From assembly GCF_002514735.1 (NCBI RefSeq), contig NZ_NBWU01000001.1, positions 1,240,001 to 1,304,000 of the forward strand: a DNA stretch of 64,000 bases. The letters are read 5' to 3'. How positions within the stretch are numbered: the stretch's first letter is position 1; the number at the start of each line of letters is the position of its first letter. Source of the DNA: Sediminicola luteus (GTDB lineage: Bacteria; Bacteroidota; Bacteroidia; Flavobacteriales; Flavobacteriaceae). The notes beneath the pieces were generated by a model. The model searched no databases, had not been told where the DNA came from, and saw nothing but the letters and a program-made list of their open reading frames with translations. Positions 7,853 to 16,188 of the stretch are shown here, one piece after another. Both the position numbers and the translations under genes were made by a program.

Positions 7853-9559
7853 CTATTTTATACGAGAGCTGTTTAGACTGATATCGGCATGGGCCCATAC
7901 TTGGGCAAGTTCTTCTTCTATTAGTCTCTCCTTCTCAGTATCTTTTAGACCTCGATATGCCGCTTTCAATCCATGAAGTGCCCAACCGTTTTTGGGTAAG
8001 CGTTTAAGATCTTCGGTATAGGTTTCAACAGCATTTTCAAACCATCCCGCATCTAATTGTATGGCTCCTAAATGGTGGCGGACCGAAAAGAACCAATCTG
8101 GTGGTTCGTTATAATTCAAGGCATCTTCGAGGGCAATCGCTTGGGTTAAAAGCCTAATGGCCTTCTCCCAATTTCCGTTGCTGGCCATAAGCTCGGCTTC
8201 TAAAATTAAGCTGGCAATTTGGGTTAGTTGTTGTACGGTATTGATATCCCAAATGGTTATTTCCGCAAGGCGGCTATCCTCAGATATGCTTTTTAACATG
8301 GCAAGTTCTTTATGGGCCAGATTTAGATTCCCTTTTCCCCAAAAGGCCATTCCACGGGCATAATGACGAATGGCTTGAATGTACGGTAGGTTCGGATAGG
8401 GGTTTTCGAGTGCTAGAATATCGTCCCATTTTCCGAACTTGACCATAATGTTATAGGGTATGGTGTAATAGTGTTGTAAAGTACCCCAACCTGCTTGTTT
8501 CATTAGTTGTTTGTTGCTATACCGAGCTACATTTTGTGCGGCAATCAAAGCTTTTTCCCCGGCACCTTCAAGGGCGGCCGTTGCTGCCAAAAAATGATGT
8601 TTATGCGGAAAATAGGCCAAGGGATAGATGCCTTGGGCATGGCAGGCCGTAAAGTATTCGTTGTCCGTAGCTATGGCCCTTTCATTGGCCAAGGTACCTA
8701 AATGGTAATCGCCGGTACGTATATAAATATGTGAGGGCATATGTACCAAATGCCCTGCCCCGGGTACGAGATCCTTGTCGAACATTTGGGCACTATTCCA
8801 GCCTTTTTCGGGTTGTTTAGAAGCTTCTACGGCATGGATGTACAAATGATGGGCACCGGGGTAGCGGGGATCCCATGCCAATACCTGCTCCAAAACGTTT
8901 AAGATTTTTGGTGTCCAGGCTTGAGGTTGGCCATCTTTTAACCAAAGATCCCAGGGATGTAGATCCATTAATGCCTCGGCATACATGGTTCCTATATGCG
9001 GATTGCCTGGAAATTGGTTGAACAAGGCCTTCATGGCATGGGCATAGTTTTGATCTAATTGGGCTCTATCGATAACTGGTTCAGGTGTATAGCGTTGCAA
9101 TAGTGCCTCGATAAGGCCTTGTTCCCATGCCTGCGTTTTATGTTTCAATGCCCGGGCTTTTTGTATGGCCGTATAGGCGCGATTATAATTGGCCTCTTCC
9201 ATGACCGCATTAATATTGGGGCCGAGCACCAAGGCAAAACCCCAATAGGCCATGGCACAATCGGGGTCTAATTTACTGGCATAATAAAAAGAGCGGGCAG
9301 CTTCGGCATGGTTGAATCCATAGGCGAGTACCAATCCTTGTTCTACATATTTTTTGGCTTCGGCATTGTCGGTGCTAATCGGTAGGTCTAGTACATCTAA
9401 TCCCTGTAACAATGGGGGCTTGTTATCGGTATCGTACCAAGCAATGTCGTTTACCGGAGTCGCGCAACCAATGGGTTCACGGGTACTGATATCGCGTTTA
9501 GAAACCTCTTTACAGCTCCAAATCGATATTCCCCATAACAAAATCAATAGGTATCGCAT
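7853..9559 (-). CDS. TPR-repeat lipoprotein
   Basis: A 568-residue protein with a lipoprotein signal (MRYLLILLWGISIWSC, lipobox ending at Cys16). Helical TPR-like repeats follow: YVEQGLVLAYGFNHAEAARSFYYASKLDPD, then units near residues 190-240 and a C-terminal pair around AVETYTEDLKRLPKNGWALHGL. It resembles large TPR proteins found widely in Bacteroidota and Proteobacteria with no established function. It is probably periplasmic or surface-anchored and likely mediates protein contacts. Its own promoter lies at 9610-9617, so it need not be co-transcribed with the Nudix-like gene upstream. Confidence 0.75.
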   Translation of the reverse strand: MRYLLILLWGISIWSCKEVSKRDISTREPIGCATPVNDIAWYDTDNKPPLLQGLDVLDLPISTDNAEAKKYVEQGLVLAYGFNHAEAARSFYYASKLDPDCAMAYWGFALVLGPNINAVMEEANYNRAYTAIQKARALKHKTQAWEQGLIEALLQRYTPEPVIDRAQLDQNYAHAMKALFNQFPGNPHIGTMYAEALMDLHPWDLWLKDGQPQAWTPKILNVLEQVLAWDPRYPGAHHLYIHAVEASKQPEKGWNSAQMFDKDLVPGAGHLVHMPSHIYIRTGDYHLGTLANERAIATDNEYFTACHAQGIYPLAYFPHKHHFLAATAALEGAGEKALIAAQNVARYSNKQLMKQAGWGTLQHYYTIPYNIMVKFGKWDDILALENPYPNLPYIQAIRHYARGMAFWGKGNLNLAHKELAMLKSISEDSRLAEITIWDINTVQQLTQIASLILEAELMASNGNWEKAIRLLTQAIALEDALNYNEPPDWFFSVRHHLGAIQLDAGWFENAVETYTEDLKRLPKNGWALHGLKAAYRGLKDTEKERLIEEELAQVWAHADISLNSSRIK

Positions 9560-9609
9560 CTTGTTGTTTTATAGTACCTAGGGGGAACGGAACTAGGTCG
9601 GTTGTTTTT

Positions 9610-9617
9610 CAAATGTA
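9610..9617 (-). promoter_or_regulatory. -7 promoter box of the TPR lipoprotein gene
   Basis: The minus strand reads TACATTTG, a full match to the Bacteroidota -7 consensus TAnnTTTG, in the 103-base gap before the TPR gene. Transcription would begin near 9603 and leave a leader of about 45 bases. No matching -33 TTTG is visible. Confidence 0.45.
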
Positions 9618-9662
9618 TAAAAAGATGCCTAACTTATAGAAAACTAGCGGGTTAGTTTCTCG

Positions 9663-10217
9663 TTATTCCATGGTATAAAAAGCTTCGCTAAGTCGGTATT
9701 TGGTTTTTCCCGCTTCTTTCCAGAGTCTATAGGAACCGCCCCAAATGTGTTCGGGTCGGTTTAAAACCTGCCGGGTCATATCACGTACCGCCAAAATGAT
9801 TTTAGCATCGGGCAAGGCCATCATTTCCAAGGCTTTTTCCTTTGAAAACCATTGGGCGTCTATTTTACCATCCGGTATTTGAAGTCGACCTTGGATCACT
9901 TGTGCCCGATAGTATTGCCTAAAGGAAGCTTGGTTTTTGTACTCTGGGATAAAGGTGAAGATTCCGGCCAATTTAGGCCGGCTTATTTCATATCCAAAAT
10001 CCGTAGCCAAGGTGTACAGGCCTTGATTGGTCGATTGCTTTTCTTGATGGCGTAGCGCTGGGGTCATCCAACCGTTCGGATGTTTTTCCAAGAGGATTTC
10101 ATCTTTATCATTAAAAAGCAATAGGCGCTGTATGGTGTAACTGTCCTTTTCGGTCGATTGTGCCACCATTACCGAACCGAACAAGACCCATACGGTTGTG
10201 ACTAGGAAATACTTCAT
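9663..10217 (-). CDS. Exported Nudix-fold protein with a degenerate Nudix box
   Basis: A 184-residue protein with a Sec signal (MKYFLVTTVWVLFGSVMVAQ, cleaved near residue 20). The remainder looks like a Nudix domain: YTIQRLLLFNDKDEILLEKHPNGWMTPAL in strand A/B, a helix region, then KLAGIFTFIP and DGKIDAQWFSKEKALEMM. The expected Nudix box GX5EX7REUXEEXGU is not present; the segment HQEKQSTNQGLYTLATDFGY lacks the REUXEE acids. It is therefore probably not a pyrophosphohydrolase. Export of such a domain is unusual. It lies 22 bases downstream of the DJ-1 fusion gene and is probably co-transcribed. Confidence 0.65.
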   Translation of the reverse strand: MKYFLVTTVWVLFGSVMVAQSTEKDSYTIQRLLLFNDKDEILLEKHPNGWMTPALRHQEKQSTNQGLYTLATDFGYEISRPKLAGIFTFIPEYKNQASFRQYYRAQVIQGRLQIPDGKIDAQWFSKEKALEMMALPDAKIILAVRDMTRQVLNRPEHIWGGSYRLWKEAGKTKYRLSEAFYTME

Positions 10218-10239
10218 GATGCGATGGTTAAAAAATGGC

Positions 10240-11361
10240 CTATTGTTGAGTCAATGGTTTAAGCTGGGCTATTATAGCCTGGGCCACTCCGGCCGACGAT
10301 TGGTAGTTTTGTCCGGTTACCAAACGGCCATCTACTTCTACATGCGCCTTTCCTTTGGGTGACACCTTAAAGTGGCCTCCTCTTTCTTCAATGGTTTTTT
10401 GAATTAAGAACGGAAAGGTTTTAAAATGGGGTCGCGATTGGTTTTCGTATGCTTCTGGATAGCCGCTCACGTTTTTTCCGGCAAAAAGATAGTCGCCATT
10501 TTTGGTCTTAAGGTTAACGATACCTGCGGTACCATGGCAAACCGCCGCTACTATACCTTCATTTTCTTCGTAGATCCGAAGTGCCAATTGCTGTATCGCC
10601 TTGCTCTCGGGTACTTGGAACATGGCCGAACCTCCTCCTACATAATACACGGCACTATAGTCCTTTGGATTTACTTCTTCTGGTTTTTGGGTGTGTTGCA
10701 GGGCCCACATTAGATCGGGGTCGTACACATATTTTTTCTGTAGGGGGTCCGAGGTATTGATATAGACCAGGGATACGGCCCCGCCATCCGGACTTACAAA
10801 ACTGACATTGATACCCGCTTTTTCGAATTCTTCATAGGCATAAGCGATTTCGGCAAAACTATTGCCGGTGCCCAGTTCGGTATCGCCATAGGTATGGGCA
10901 TTCGATACAAAGAATAGTACCGCAGTTCCGTTTTTTTCAGTCGGACCATTACTGGCCGTTTTGGCGATGATTTGCCATTTGCCTCCAACCTTTTTTAATA
11001 AAAAGGCGTCTACGAATCGTAGTTTTCGTGGGGTAATCAAGATTTCGGCCTTAGCCGTGGCAATATCTCCCAAAACCTCGATTTGAAGGATCTTACCCAA
11101 ACGCTTGGTAAAGGTGCCCGGTTCTTTTTTGGCAAACCAAGCAATGTATTCTTTAGAAGGGACTACCCAAAAATCGTTGTCCTTTTGACTGAGATAGAGA
11201 TTACTTTCGGGATGAAAGGCCTTTTTCAATCGATCGGGATAGGTGTAGGAGGTACCCTGTATATAATCGTCTACCGTTTGTTTTACCTGTTCGAAATCGG
11301 TTTGGGCGGTTGCCAAAAAACTAAGAAAGACCGTTACCCCAAAAAAGATGTTTTTGATCAT
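10240..11361 (-). CDS. Exported NTF2-like/DJ-1 (PfpI) fusion protein
   Basis: A 373-residue protein with a Sec signal (MIKNIFFGVTVFLSFLATAQ). Residues 22-140 form an NTF2/lumazine-binding-like domain (TVDDYIQGTSYTYPDRLKKAFHPE to VGGKWQIIAKT). Residues 145-370 form a DJ-1/PfpI (Hsp31-like) glutamine-amidotransferase-type domain with the nucleophile elbow IVAAVCHGTAG. DJ-1 relatives act as glyoxalases, chaperones or hydrolases; export plus the NTF2 domain makes the role here unclear. An inverted repeat covers its start codon. The membrane AraC regulator directly upstream is a candidate controller. Confidence 0.75.
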   Translation of the reverse strand: MIKNIFFGVTVFLSFLATAQTDFEQVKQTVDDYIQGTSYTYPDRLKKAFHPESNLYLSQKDNDFWVVPSKEYIAWFAKKEPGTFTKRLGKILQIEVLGDIATAKAEILITPRKLRFVDAFLLKKVGGKWQIIAKTASNGPTEKNGTAVLFFVSNAHTYGDTELGTGNSFAEIAYAYEEFEKAGINVSFVSPDGGAVSLVYINTSDPLQKKYVYDPDLMWALQHTQKPEEVNPKDYSAVYYVGGGSAMFQVPESKAIQQLALRIYEENEGIVAAVCHGTAGIVNLKTKNGDYLFAGKNVSGYPEAYENQSRPHFKTFPFLIQKTIEERGGHFKVSPKGKAHVEVDGRLVTGQNYQSSAGVAQAIIAQLKPLTQQ

Positions 11362-11391
11362 GATGTTATTTTTCCGGCAATTTCATGATCA
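11355..11391 (-). promoter_or_regulatory. Inverted repeat covering the start codon of the DJ-1 fusion gene
   Basis: TGATCATGA (11355-11363) and TCATGATCA (11383-11391) form perfect 9-bp arms around a 19-base loop. The ATG at 11359-11361 lies in one arm. In mRNA the hairpin would hide the start codon; as DNA it could be a dimer operator. Confidence 0.4.
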
Positions 11392-11412
11392 TGGCATAGG
11401 TAAAGATGCCAT
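11391..11412 (-). repeat. Short hairpin in the AraC / DJ-1 gene gap
   Basis: ATGGCAT (11391-11397) and ATGCCAT (11406-11412) form a perfect 7-bp stem with an 8-base loop, immediately next to the start-codon inverted repeat. No T-run follows on the minus strand, so a terminator is unlikely. Confidence 0.35.
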
Positions 11413-11449
11413 ATTATAGATTCGGGGTACGGAATTATAAATTACTACC

Positions 11450-12490
11450 CTAGGGCAACGATTTTCGGAATTGGGCGGGGGTTTGTCCGCTCTGTTTTTT
11501 AAAGGCGGAGTAAAAGGTAGATTTTGAATTGAAACCACACTCATACCCAATGGCTTCGAGGGTTAGGGCCGATTGGTTTTGGATCAAAGTTTTGGCTTCC
11601 TCTATGCGGTAATGGTTTATATAATCTGAAAACGACTTCCCCATATTATCGTTCAGCAATTGCGAAAGCTTGTGGGCGCTTACCCCTAGGCTTTGGGCCA
11701 GATCGGCCATTTTCAGATTGGCGTCGGTATAGGGTTTATCCGATTGCATCAGGGTATTCAAGGCATAAATGAGGGGCTTGGCCGCATCGGCATCCATTTT
11801 GGTGTTTCCATAGGAAATAGGTACTACCGGACTCCAGGGAAAACGCGATTTAAATAGTAACACCAGGGCCAAAAGGTAGAGTATAAAACTAAAAGATAAG
11901 GCCCCTGCGATATAGGAAGTATAGCGTACACTCCAAAAAACTATGCAAATAATCAGGTTTCCTGCATAAATACCCACTAACCATTTTTCATTGGCCACCC
12001 AATTCGATTGTCGAAGTACCATTTTCTTTAAGGTGTTACGCAGGTACCATCCTGTGGCCAAAACATATAAGGCCCAGAAAGTATAGATGGCCCGAAAGAG
12101 GGGGCCGCGCCAGAAATCGAAATAGGTGGTATAATCGTATTTGAGTATACCGGCCAACAAAAATATCAAAGGAATGGCCAAATGTACCAAGGCCATTTTT
12201 TGGGTACTTTTGGTACCGTTGTTATTGGCATAGGCATATAAAAACAAAAATGGACCGATAAAGGCACAAGCGGTTAACCCGATTTGCAAGAATACCAACG
12301 AAAGCTCTGAATTGAAGTAGTAGAACACCGATTTTCCGATACGGGTGCTCAAAGCCAATAGAAGTAGTCCCAAAAACAAGTTGGAATGGTGTTTAGGCCT
12401 GGCAAAGGCCATAAAATACAGACTGAGCACCAAGCCGTTAAAGGCGCCCAAGGCACTGAAGAAAAACAAAAGGTTAGCAGTAGGTTCCAC
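11450..12490 (-). CDS. Membrane-anchored AraC-family transcription regulator
   Basis: A 346-residue protein starting with GTG. The first 240 residues hold about seven hydrophobic helices (for example LLFFFSALGAFNGLVLSLYF and LSFSFILYLLALVLLF). The last 100 form an AraC double helix-turn-helix: DANLKMADLAQSLGVSAHKL, then ALTLEAIGYECGFNSKSTFYSAFKKQSGQTPAQFR. Such 7TM-AraC proteins in Bacteroidota are thought to sense an envelope or external signal and act on nearby genes. The gene sits between the ECF42 sigma gene and the exported DJ-1 fusion, its most likely target. Confidence 0.85.
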   Translation of the reverse strand: MEPTANLLFFFSALGAFNGLVLSLYFMAFARPKHHSNLFLGLLLLALSTRIGKSVFYYFNSELSLVFLQIGLTACAFIGPFLFLYAYANNNGTKSTQKMALVHLAIPLIFLLAGILKYDYTTYFDFWRGPLFRAIYTFWALYVLATGWYLRNTLKKMVLRQSNWVANEKWLVGIYAGNLIICIVFWSVRYTSYIAGALSFSFILYLLALVLLFKSRFPWSPVVPISYGNTKMDADAAKPLIYALNTLMQSDKPYTDANLKMADLAQSLGVSAHKLSQLLNDNMGKSFSDYINHYRIEEAKTLIQNQSALTLEAIGYECGFNSKSTFYSAFKKQSGQTPAQFRKSLP

Positions 12491-12553
12491 AACCCAATAT
12501 TACGAAATTTTGGACCGCCTATTCTTTATAGCACCGTATGAATTTGGTGTTGA

Positions 12554-13825
12554 TCAAAGGTTGGCGTTTTTCTTTTGTATAAACAGTTTTTCGGATTCGG
12601 ATTGACTGTGGTTGAGGGCCAATTCGAAACTTGCCCGAGCTTGTTGGGTCTGCCCGGTCTTTTGATACAAATCCCCTAAAATGATATGGTATAGTGGGTA
12701 TTTCCCCAGGTCTTTCCCTAAATCCTTGGATTGCAGCTCTACCAACGCTTTTTCCGGGCCCTCGATTTCCATAATTACCACGGCGCGGTTTAAAAACAGA
12801 ATGGGATCGTACCCATTTTGCAAAAGAGCATCATAAAGAACACGGATGTTTTTCCAGTTGGTAGCTTCGTAGGTCGCAGCTATACAATGTTCGTGGGCAA
12901 TGGCGGCCTCGATATTAAAATGGCTTACTTCCCCTTTCGGTGCCGAACGATGTATAAAATGCCTACCCATTTCGATCATTTCCCTATCCCATAACGAACG
13001 GTCTTGGTCTTGTAAAAGTACTGGATGACCCTGCGCATCGGTACGGGCCGGAAACCGGGCCGTATGGAAACACATTAAAGCCATTAGGGCATAGGCTTCG
13101 GGCAATTGGGTTTTGGGGTGGTCTATAAGGGTTTTGCATAAATACAGGGCCTGACCGATAAGATCTTTTCGGATCGCAACTTTATGATGGGTACTCTGGT
13201 AACCTTCGTTATAGATCAAATAGATGGTTTGAAGCACCGTATGGGTACGTTGTCCCAGGTTTTTGGCCGAAGGTATCTTCGGGGCTTTTTCGCTTTTTCT
13301 AAAATAGCTTTTGCTACGGAACAGGCGTTTCGAAATGGTTTCCTCGGTGGTCAGAAATGCCCGGGCGATCTCTTTGGTACTGAAACCGCAGAGGGTTTTT
13401 AAGATAAAGGTCATTTGGTTGGCCTCCGAAAGTTTCGGATGGCAACAGGCGTACATCATACCCAAGAAATCGTCTTGGATCTTGTCGGTTTCCCAATAGC
13501 GTTCCACCGTATTTTTCATGGTATAACCCGAGTCGAGCAATTGGCGTTCCGGATCTGAAAAATCGAAGGCGTGTACCCGTTTTTCCTTTCGTAAAATATC
13601 GATGGCCTTATTTTTGGCGGCACGGTACAACCAGGCTTTGGGGTTGTCGGGCATGCCCTTGTATTTCCAGGTTTCCAAAGCCGATATCAAGGCTTCTTGC
13701 ACGACATCTTCGGCCAAGTTTAAATGGGCATTGCCAAAGATCTGTACCAAAACAGCGACCATCTTTCCGGACTCTTGCCTAAAAAGATGGTCTACTTCAA
13801 AACTTATTTTTTCTGGGTTACCCAA
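12554..13825 (-). CDS. ECF42-type RNA polymerase sigma factor with C-terminal TPR extension
   Basis: A 423-residue sigma-70 family protein. Region 2 is seen at LAEDVVQEALISALETWKY and ligand-like NPKAWLYRAAKNKAIDILRK; region 4 at SEANQMTFILKTLCGFSTKEIARAFLTTEETISKRLFR. The long C-terminal 240 residues are helical and TPR-like, the mark of the ECF42 group. These sigmas have no anti-sigma factor and are accompanied by a DGPF/YCII protein, as here, three bases upstream. The frame begins with TTG at 13825, right after the YCII stop; no nearby ATG fits region 2. Confidence 0.88.
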   Translation of the reverse strand: MGNPEKISFEVDHLFRQESGKMVAVLVQIFGNAHLNLAEDVVQEALISALETWKYKGMPDNPKAWLYRAAKNKAIDILRKEKRVHAFDFSDPERQLLDSGYTMKNTVERYWETDKIQDDFLGMMYACCHPKLSEANQMTFILKTLCGFSTKEIARAFLTTEETISKRLFRSKSYFRKSEKAPKIPSAKNLGQRTHTVLQTIYLIYNEGYQSTHHKVAIRKDLIGQALYLCKTLIDHPKTQLPEAYALMALMCFHTARFPARTDAQGHPVLLQDQDRSLWDREMIEMGRHFIHRSAPKGEVSHFNIEAAIAHEHCIAATYEATNWKNIRVLYDALLQNGYDPILFLNRAVVIMEIEGPEKALVELQSKDLGKDLGKYPLYHIILGDLYQKTGQTQQARASFELALNHSQSESEKLFIQKKNANL

Positions 13826-13828
13826 AGT

Positions 13829-14167
13829 TTACATAGGGTTGATCTCACGTACTTCTATGGTACAATCGTGATCGAATCCTGGGCAGCCTTGGGCCAAATC
13901 GGCAGCCTGTTTCAGGTCATTGGCTTTTACGATAATGTAGCCGCCTACCAATTCCTTTCCCTCGGCCAGAGGGCGATCGGTTACCTTGCTACCTTTTTGG
14001 GTGATTGAAATGGCTTGATCAAATAAGGGTTGGCCTCCTACCAATTGTTCTTTTTGGGCCAAGCCTCCCATCCAATTTTCCCAGTCGTTCATATGCTGCT
14101 GCATTTCTTCCGGAGAATAGGAATTCATATCCTCTCCGCCCCTGATAATAAACATAAATTCTTTCAT
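13829..14167 (-). CDS. YCII-related (DGPF) protein, partner of the ECF42 sigma factor
   Basis: A 112-residue protein beginning MKEFMFIIRGGEDMNSYSPE and containing PLAEGKELVGGYIIVKANDLKQAADLAQGCP, the YCII/DGPF ferredoxin-like fold. Genes of this family are constant neighbours of ECF42 sigma factors and are generally regarded as their targets or co-operating proteins; their biochemical activity is not settled. The gene is three bases upstream of the sigma gene and surely co-transcribed with it. Confidence 0.88.
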   Translation of the reverse strand: MKEFMFIIRGGEDMNSYSPEEMQQHMNDWENWMGGLAQKEQLVGGQPLFDQAISITQKGSKVTDRPLAEGKELVGGYIIVKANDLKQAADLAQGCPGFDHDCTIEVREINPM

Positions 14168-14247
14168 GATGTGTCTTTTGTTTCCCTTTCGGGAGGGTTT
14201 CTATGCCCCTATGACGGATTAAGAAATCTTATTGGGACACTAATTTT

Positions 14248-14255
14248 CAAAAATA
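14248..14255 (-). promoter_or_regulatory. Possible -7 box for the YCII-ECF42 operon
   Basis: The minus strand reads TATTTTTG, matching TAnnTTTG, 81 bases before the YCII start codon. A weak CCCT/AGGG hairpin lies in the leader that would result. An ECF42-dependent promoter would have a different sequence, so this may be only the basal promoter. Confidence 0.3.
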
Positions 14256-14262
14256 TCCCAGA

Positions 14263-14694
14263 TTATTTTAACCAGCCTAAATTTACGCCCTTGTTCGAGA
14301 GCCATACCATAAAAATGCCTATGGCCACAACAAGGGTTGGCATCAGGGCCGCCATGTTACCATAAACTTCCATGGCATCGGTCATAAATAGGTTATGCGA
14401 CATTTGAATGATTATGGCGACTAAAGAAATCCAAAACAGGGGCTTTGCCCATGCTTTTCGCATCAGTAGCCCAAGGCTACCCAGGGTACCCCCGAGTACA
14501 GCAATGGCAAATACGACTTCGGTCCAAAGCGGAAATTGACCATAAAGATTACGCTCTGCCTCAGGAAGTACGGCCAAAGCTTCCTCCGAAATAAAGACAT
14601 GCATAAAAAAACTGCCTAGGCCCATGAGGTTCCATAAAAGGGCCAAAACGGCCACCACGGTAAACCATTTGGGCACGGTATTCGAATTTTCCAT
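14263..14694 (-). CDS. Small four-helix membrane protein of unknown function
   Basis: A 143-residue protein with four hydrophobic helices: WFTVVAVLALLWNLMGLGSFF, VVFAIAVLGGTLGSLGLLM, PLFWISLVAIIIQMSHNLF and AALMPTLVVAIGIFMVWL. A soluble loop rich in acids follows helix 1. It has no motif I can assign beyond a loose likeness to small DoxX/sugar-transporter-like proteins of Bacteroidota. It precedes the ECF42 pair with a 95-base gap and may belong to the same stress-response unit. Location is the cytoplasmic membrane. Confidence 0.6.
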   Translation of the reverse strand: MENSNTVPKWFTVVAVLALLWNLMGLGSFFMHVFISEEALAVLPEAERNLYGQFPLWTEVVFAIAVLGGTLGSLGLLMRKAWAKPLFWISLVAIIIQMSHNLFMTDAMEVYGNMAALMPTLVVAIGIFMVWLSNKGVNLGWLK

Positions 14695-14760
14695 AATTGT
14701 TAAGGATTGGTTACCCTTTCAAATTACGAAAAATTAGGATGTTGGGAATATGGGATAAAA

Positions 14761-16185
14761 TCAGTTGGGGGCAAACTGCGGGTTTAGGCTCTTTGGAATT
14801 GGGGCGCCGGTCTTATTTTGCCAGGCTTTTAATTTCCGTAAAAGATTGGCAACCACCTCTTTTTCGGTTCTGGATACATCGTGCTGCTCACTTATATCGG
14901 TATCTAGATTGAAAAGTTGTACAGATCCGTCTTCAAAGTATTGGATCAATTTCCATGGGCCCGAACGTATGGCACTGGCTGGGGTGGCCCGCCAATAGGG
15001 GGTTTCCGTTCCGGAAACAGCTAGTGTTCGGTTACCTTTAAAACCTTTTAAATACAAGGGGTAATGCCAAAAAATATCTTGGTTTCTTGTCTTTTCTTTA
15101 CCCAAGAGCATGGGTGCTAACGAAGCTCCATCGAAATCTTGTGTTTTGGGTAGTTTCAATTGGGCCAAGTCAGAAAATGTGGGTAAAAAATCGACACTAC
15201 TTATGGGGCTATGGTTTACACTTTTTTGGGGTATGGTACCCGGCCAACTGAATACTGTTGGTACCCGTATACCTCCTTCATGCAAACTACCCTTTCCGGC
15301 TTTTAAGGGGTGGTTTTTGGTAATATGGGTGTGTCCACCATTGTCGGAAAGAAATACGACCAAGGTGTTTTCACTCAGCTGTAGTTCTTCAAGTTTTTTA
15401 ACGACACGACCTACCGAGGTATCGACAGCTTCGATCATGGCCGCATAGGTGGTGTTCCAAACCGTAGCTGTGGTCTGTTGTTTTTGGTCGTATTTTGCTA
15501 TGACCTCTGGTCTGGCCCGTAAAGGGGTATGTACATCCCAATGCGATAGGTATAGGAAAAAGGGCTTGTCTTTGGTGGTTTCTATAAAAGAAATGGCCGC
15601 ATCGGTCAATTGTTCGGCTATATCAATGTCGCCATAGTGCTTTTTTTCAAGCCCTAGATCGGTACCGTTGCTACTACTAATGTCAAAACCTTGGGTATCT
15701 GGGCCAATGTGCCATTTTCCAAAACGGGCCGAGATATATCCGGCTTCTTTCAAAACTTCGGGGATACAGATGATATTCGGATTAATGGCATCATTATTAC
15801 TTACAAAGGTTTGAAAAGTCTCAGGTGCCCCTTTGGTAGGCACTTTTAATTTCATGTATTGCAGTTTACCTTTCGATTTTCCGCCCGGGGTATACAATTT
15901 ATGTTTTGGCGTATACAGACCTGATAATAGGGAGGCCCTGGCCGGAGCGCAATTAGGACCGGCGGCGTAGGCATTGGTAAAGACCATACCAGAATTGGCC
16001 AAGGCATCTATATTGGGGGTTTCGTAAAATTCGGCCCCATTGTATCCGACATCTTTCCAACCCAGATCATCGGCCAAAATGACCACTATGTTGGGTGGTG
16101 TACTTTTTTGACCTAGGGTGGTGCAAGACACCAACGCGCTTACGATTAAAAGGAGCCAGGCCTTTTTAATAAAGTAATCTTTCAT
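14761..16185 (-). CDS. Sulfatase 1 of the locus, Cys-type, lipoprotein
   Basis: A 474-residue S1-family sulfatase with a lipoprotein signal (LIVSALVSC). NIVVILADDLGWKDVG supplies the first metal ligands, and GPNCAPARAS holds the Cys (near residue 79) that is converted to formylglycine in the CxPxR motif. GKWHIG, LSHWDVHTPL and FLSDNGGHTH carry the remaining active-site residues. It hydrolyses a sulfate ester on a glycan; the subfamily and position are not readable by eye. It is the last gene of the sulfatase series, four bases after sulfatase 2. Confidence 0.93.
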   Translation of the reverse strand: MKDYFIKKAWLLLIVSALVSCTTLGQKSTPPNIVVILADDLGWKDVGYNGAEFYETPNIDALANSGMVFTNAYAAGPNCAPARASLLSGLYTPKHKLYTPGGKSKGKLQYMKLKVPTKGAPETFQTFVSNNDAINPNIICIPEVLKEAGYISARFGKWHIGPDTQGFDISSSNGTDLGLEKKHYGDIDIAEQLTDAAISFIETTKDKPFFLYLSHWDVHTPLRARPEVIAKYDQKQQTTATVWNTTYAAMIEAVDTSVGRVVKKLEELQLSENTLVVFLSDNGGHTHITKNHPLKAGKGSLHEGGIRVPTVFSWPGTIPQKSVNHSPISSVDFLPTFSDLAQLKLPKTQDFDGASLAPMLLGKEKTRNQDIFWHYPLYLKGFKGNRTLAVSGTETPYWRATPASAIRSGPWKLIQYFEDGSVQLFNLDTDISEQHDVSRTEKEVVANLLRKLKAWQNKTGAPIPKSLNPQFAPN

Positions 16186-16188
16186 GCT

